From Lachnospiraceae bacterium (lineage in GTDB: Bacteria > Bacillota > Clostridia > Lachnospirales > Lachnospiraceae): a stretch of 31,636 bases of DNA. The position numbers were made by a program, and so were the translations under genes. Where the stretch lies: NCBI GenBank assembly GCA_015057205.1, contig SVEW01000004.1:1-31636 (forward strand), written 5' to 3'. This document shows, piece after piece, positions 31,514 through 31,636 of this stretch. Every line of letters starts with the position of its first letter. The first letter of the stretch is position 1. The notes below the pieces were generated by a model. That model had not been told where the DNA came from and did no database searches. It worked only from the letters and a program-made list of their open reading frames with translations.

Positions 31514-31636
31514 CTACAAATCTAATGTCATCTGACCATCAATCCAGGACTCCTGCTCAACGTTATGAATCTGGTCACCCTCTCGATAATTGCCAATCAA
31601 AAATGGCGATTTCGGGTCGTGCATTTTGCTCTGCGC
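31514..31636 (-). CDS. 3' end of an unrecognised gene
   Basis: The minus-strand frame is open from the window edge to TAG at 31514-31516, giving the last 40 residues. They include KMHDPKSPFLIGNYREGD and end QESWIDGQMTLDL. The text looks like real coding sequence and stops 30 bases before the ADP-ribosylglycohydrolase start on the same strand. No family was recognised from this tail. Confidence 0.5.
   Translation of the reverse strand, partial: AQSKMHDPKSPFLIGNYREGDQIHNVEQESWIDGQMTLDL

Overview
The window looks like chromosome from a butyrate-forming, spore-forming member of the Clostridia, most likely Lachnospiraceae. The basis is the Firmicutes-type gene order asp23-nusB-xseA-xseB-ispA-dxs-tlyA, a LexA box of the GAAC-N4-GTTC (Bacillus/Clostridium) type in front of recA, a butyryl-CoA:acetate CoA-transferase, RNase Y, an S4/RluF pseudouridine synthase and strong AGGAGG ribosome sites. 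No taxonomic search was possible, so the genus is not named.

Region 1 (1-9,400) is core chromosome, almost all on the minus strand. It holds the tlyA start, dxs, ispA, xseB, xseA and nusB, then an Asp23-family gene with its own promoter and terminator, a divergent NAD-dependent DNA ligase, rluF, a membrane-anchored SH3 protein and a tRNA-Arg(CCG).

Region 2 (9,400-15,800) holds a SpoIIM-like membrane gene with a disturbed start, rny, recX and recA under an SOS box, and a VanY/M15 lipoprotein. The lipoprotein is transcribed divergently from the plus-strand CoA-transferase, and the two promoters share one palindrome.

Region 3 (15,800-20,030) is a minus-strand run of small enzymes: an unknown membrane protein, a YjbR-MGMT fusion, a metallophosphoesterase, a flavoprotein, a MazG-type pyrophosphohydrolase and an extra RNase III with two dsRNA-binding domains.

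Region 4 (20,030-29,650) is an accessory defence island. A zeta-like kinase and a small partner precede hsdM, hsdS and hsdR on the minus strand. Facing them on the plus strand are three silent HsdS target-recognition cassettes and a tyrosine recombinase gene. All five cassettes (two expressed, three silent) begin with the same 17-bp repeat and end with the same 20-bp repeat, in inverted orientation between the silent and expressed sets. This is the layout of a phase-variable type I restriction-modification system. Unusually, hsdR and the recombinase lie inside every possible inversion, so one inversion should change specificity and also remove hsdR from its operon; a second inversion at the other repeat would restore it.

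Region 5 (29,650-31,636) holds a possible decayed gene, a non-coding array of five 34-bp units at a nearly constant 64-bp period bounded by ACCGCC and GGCGGT, an ADP-ribosylglycohydrolase, and the 3' end of an unrecognised gene.
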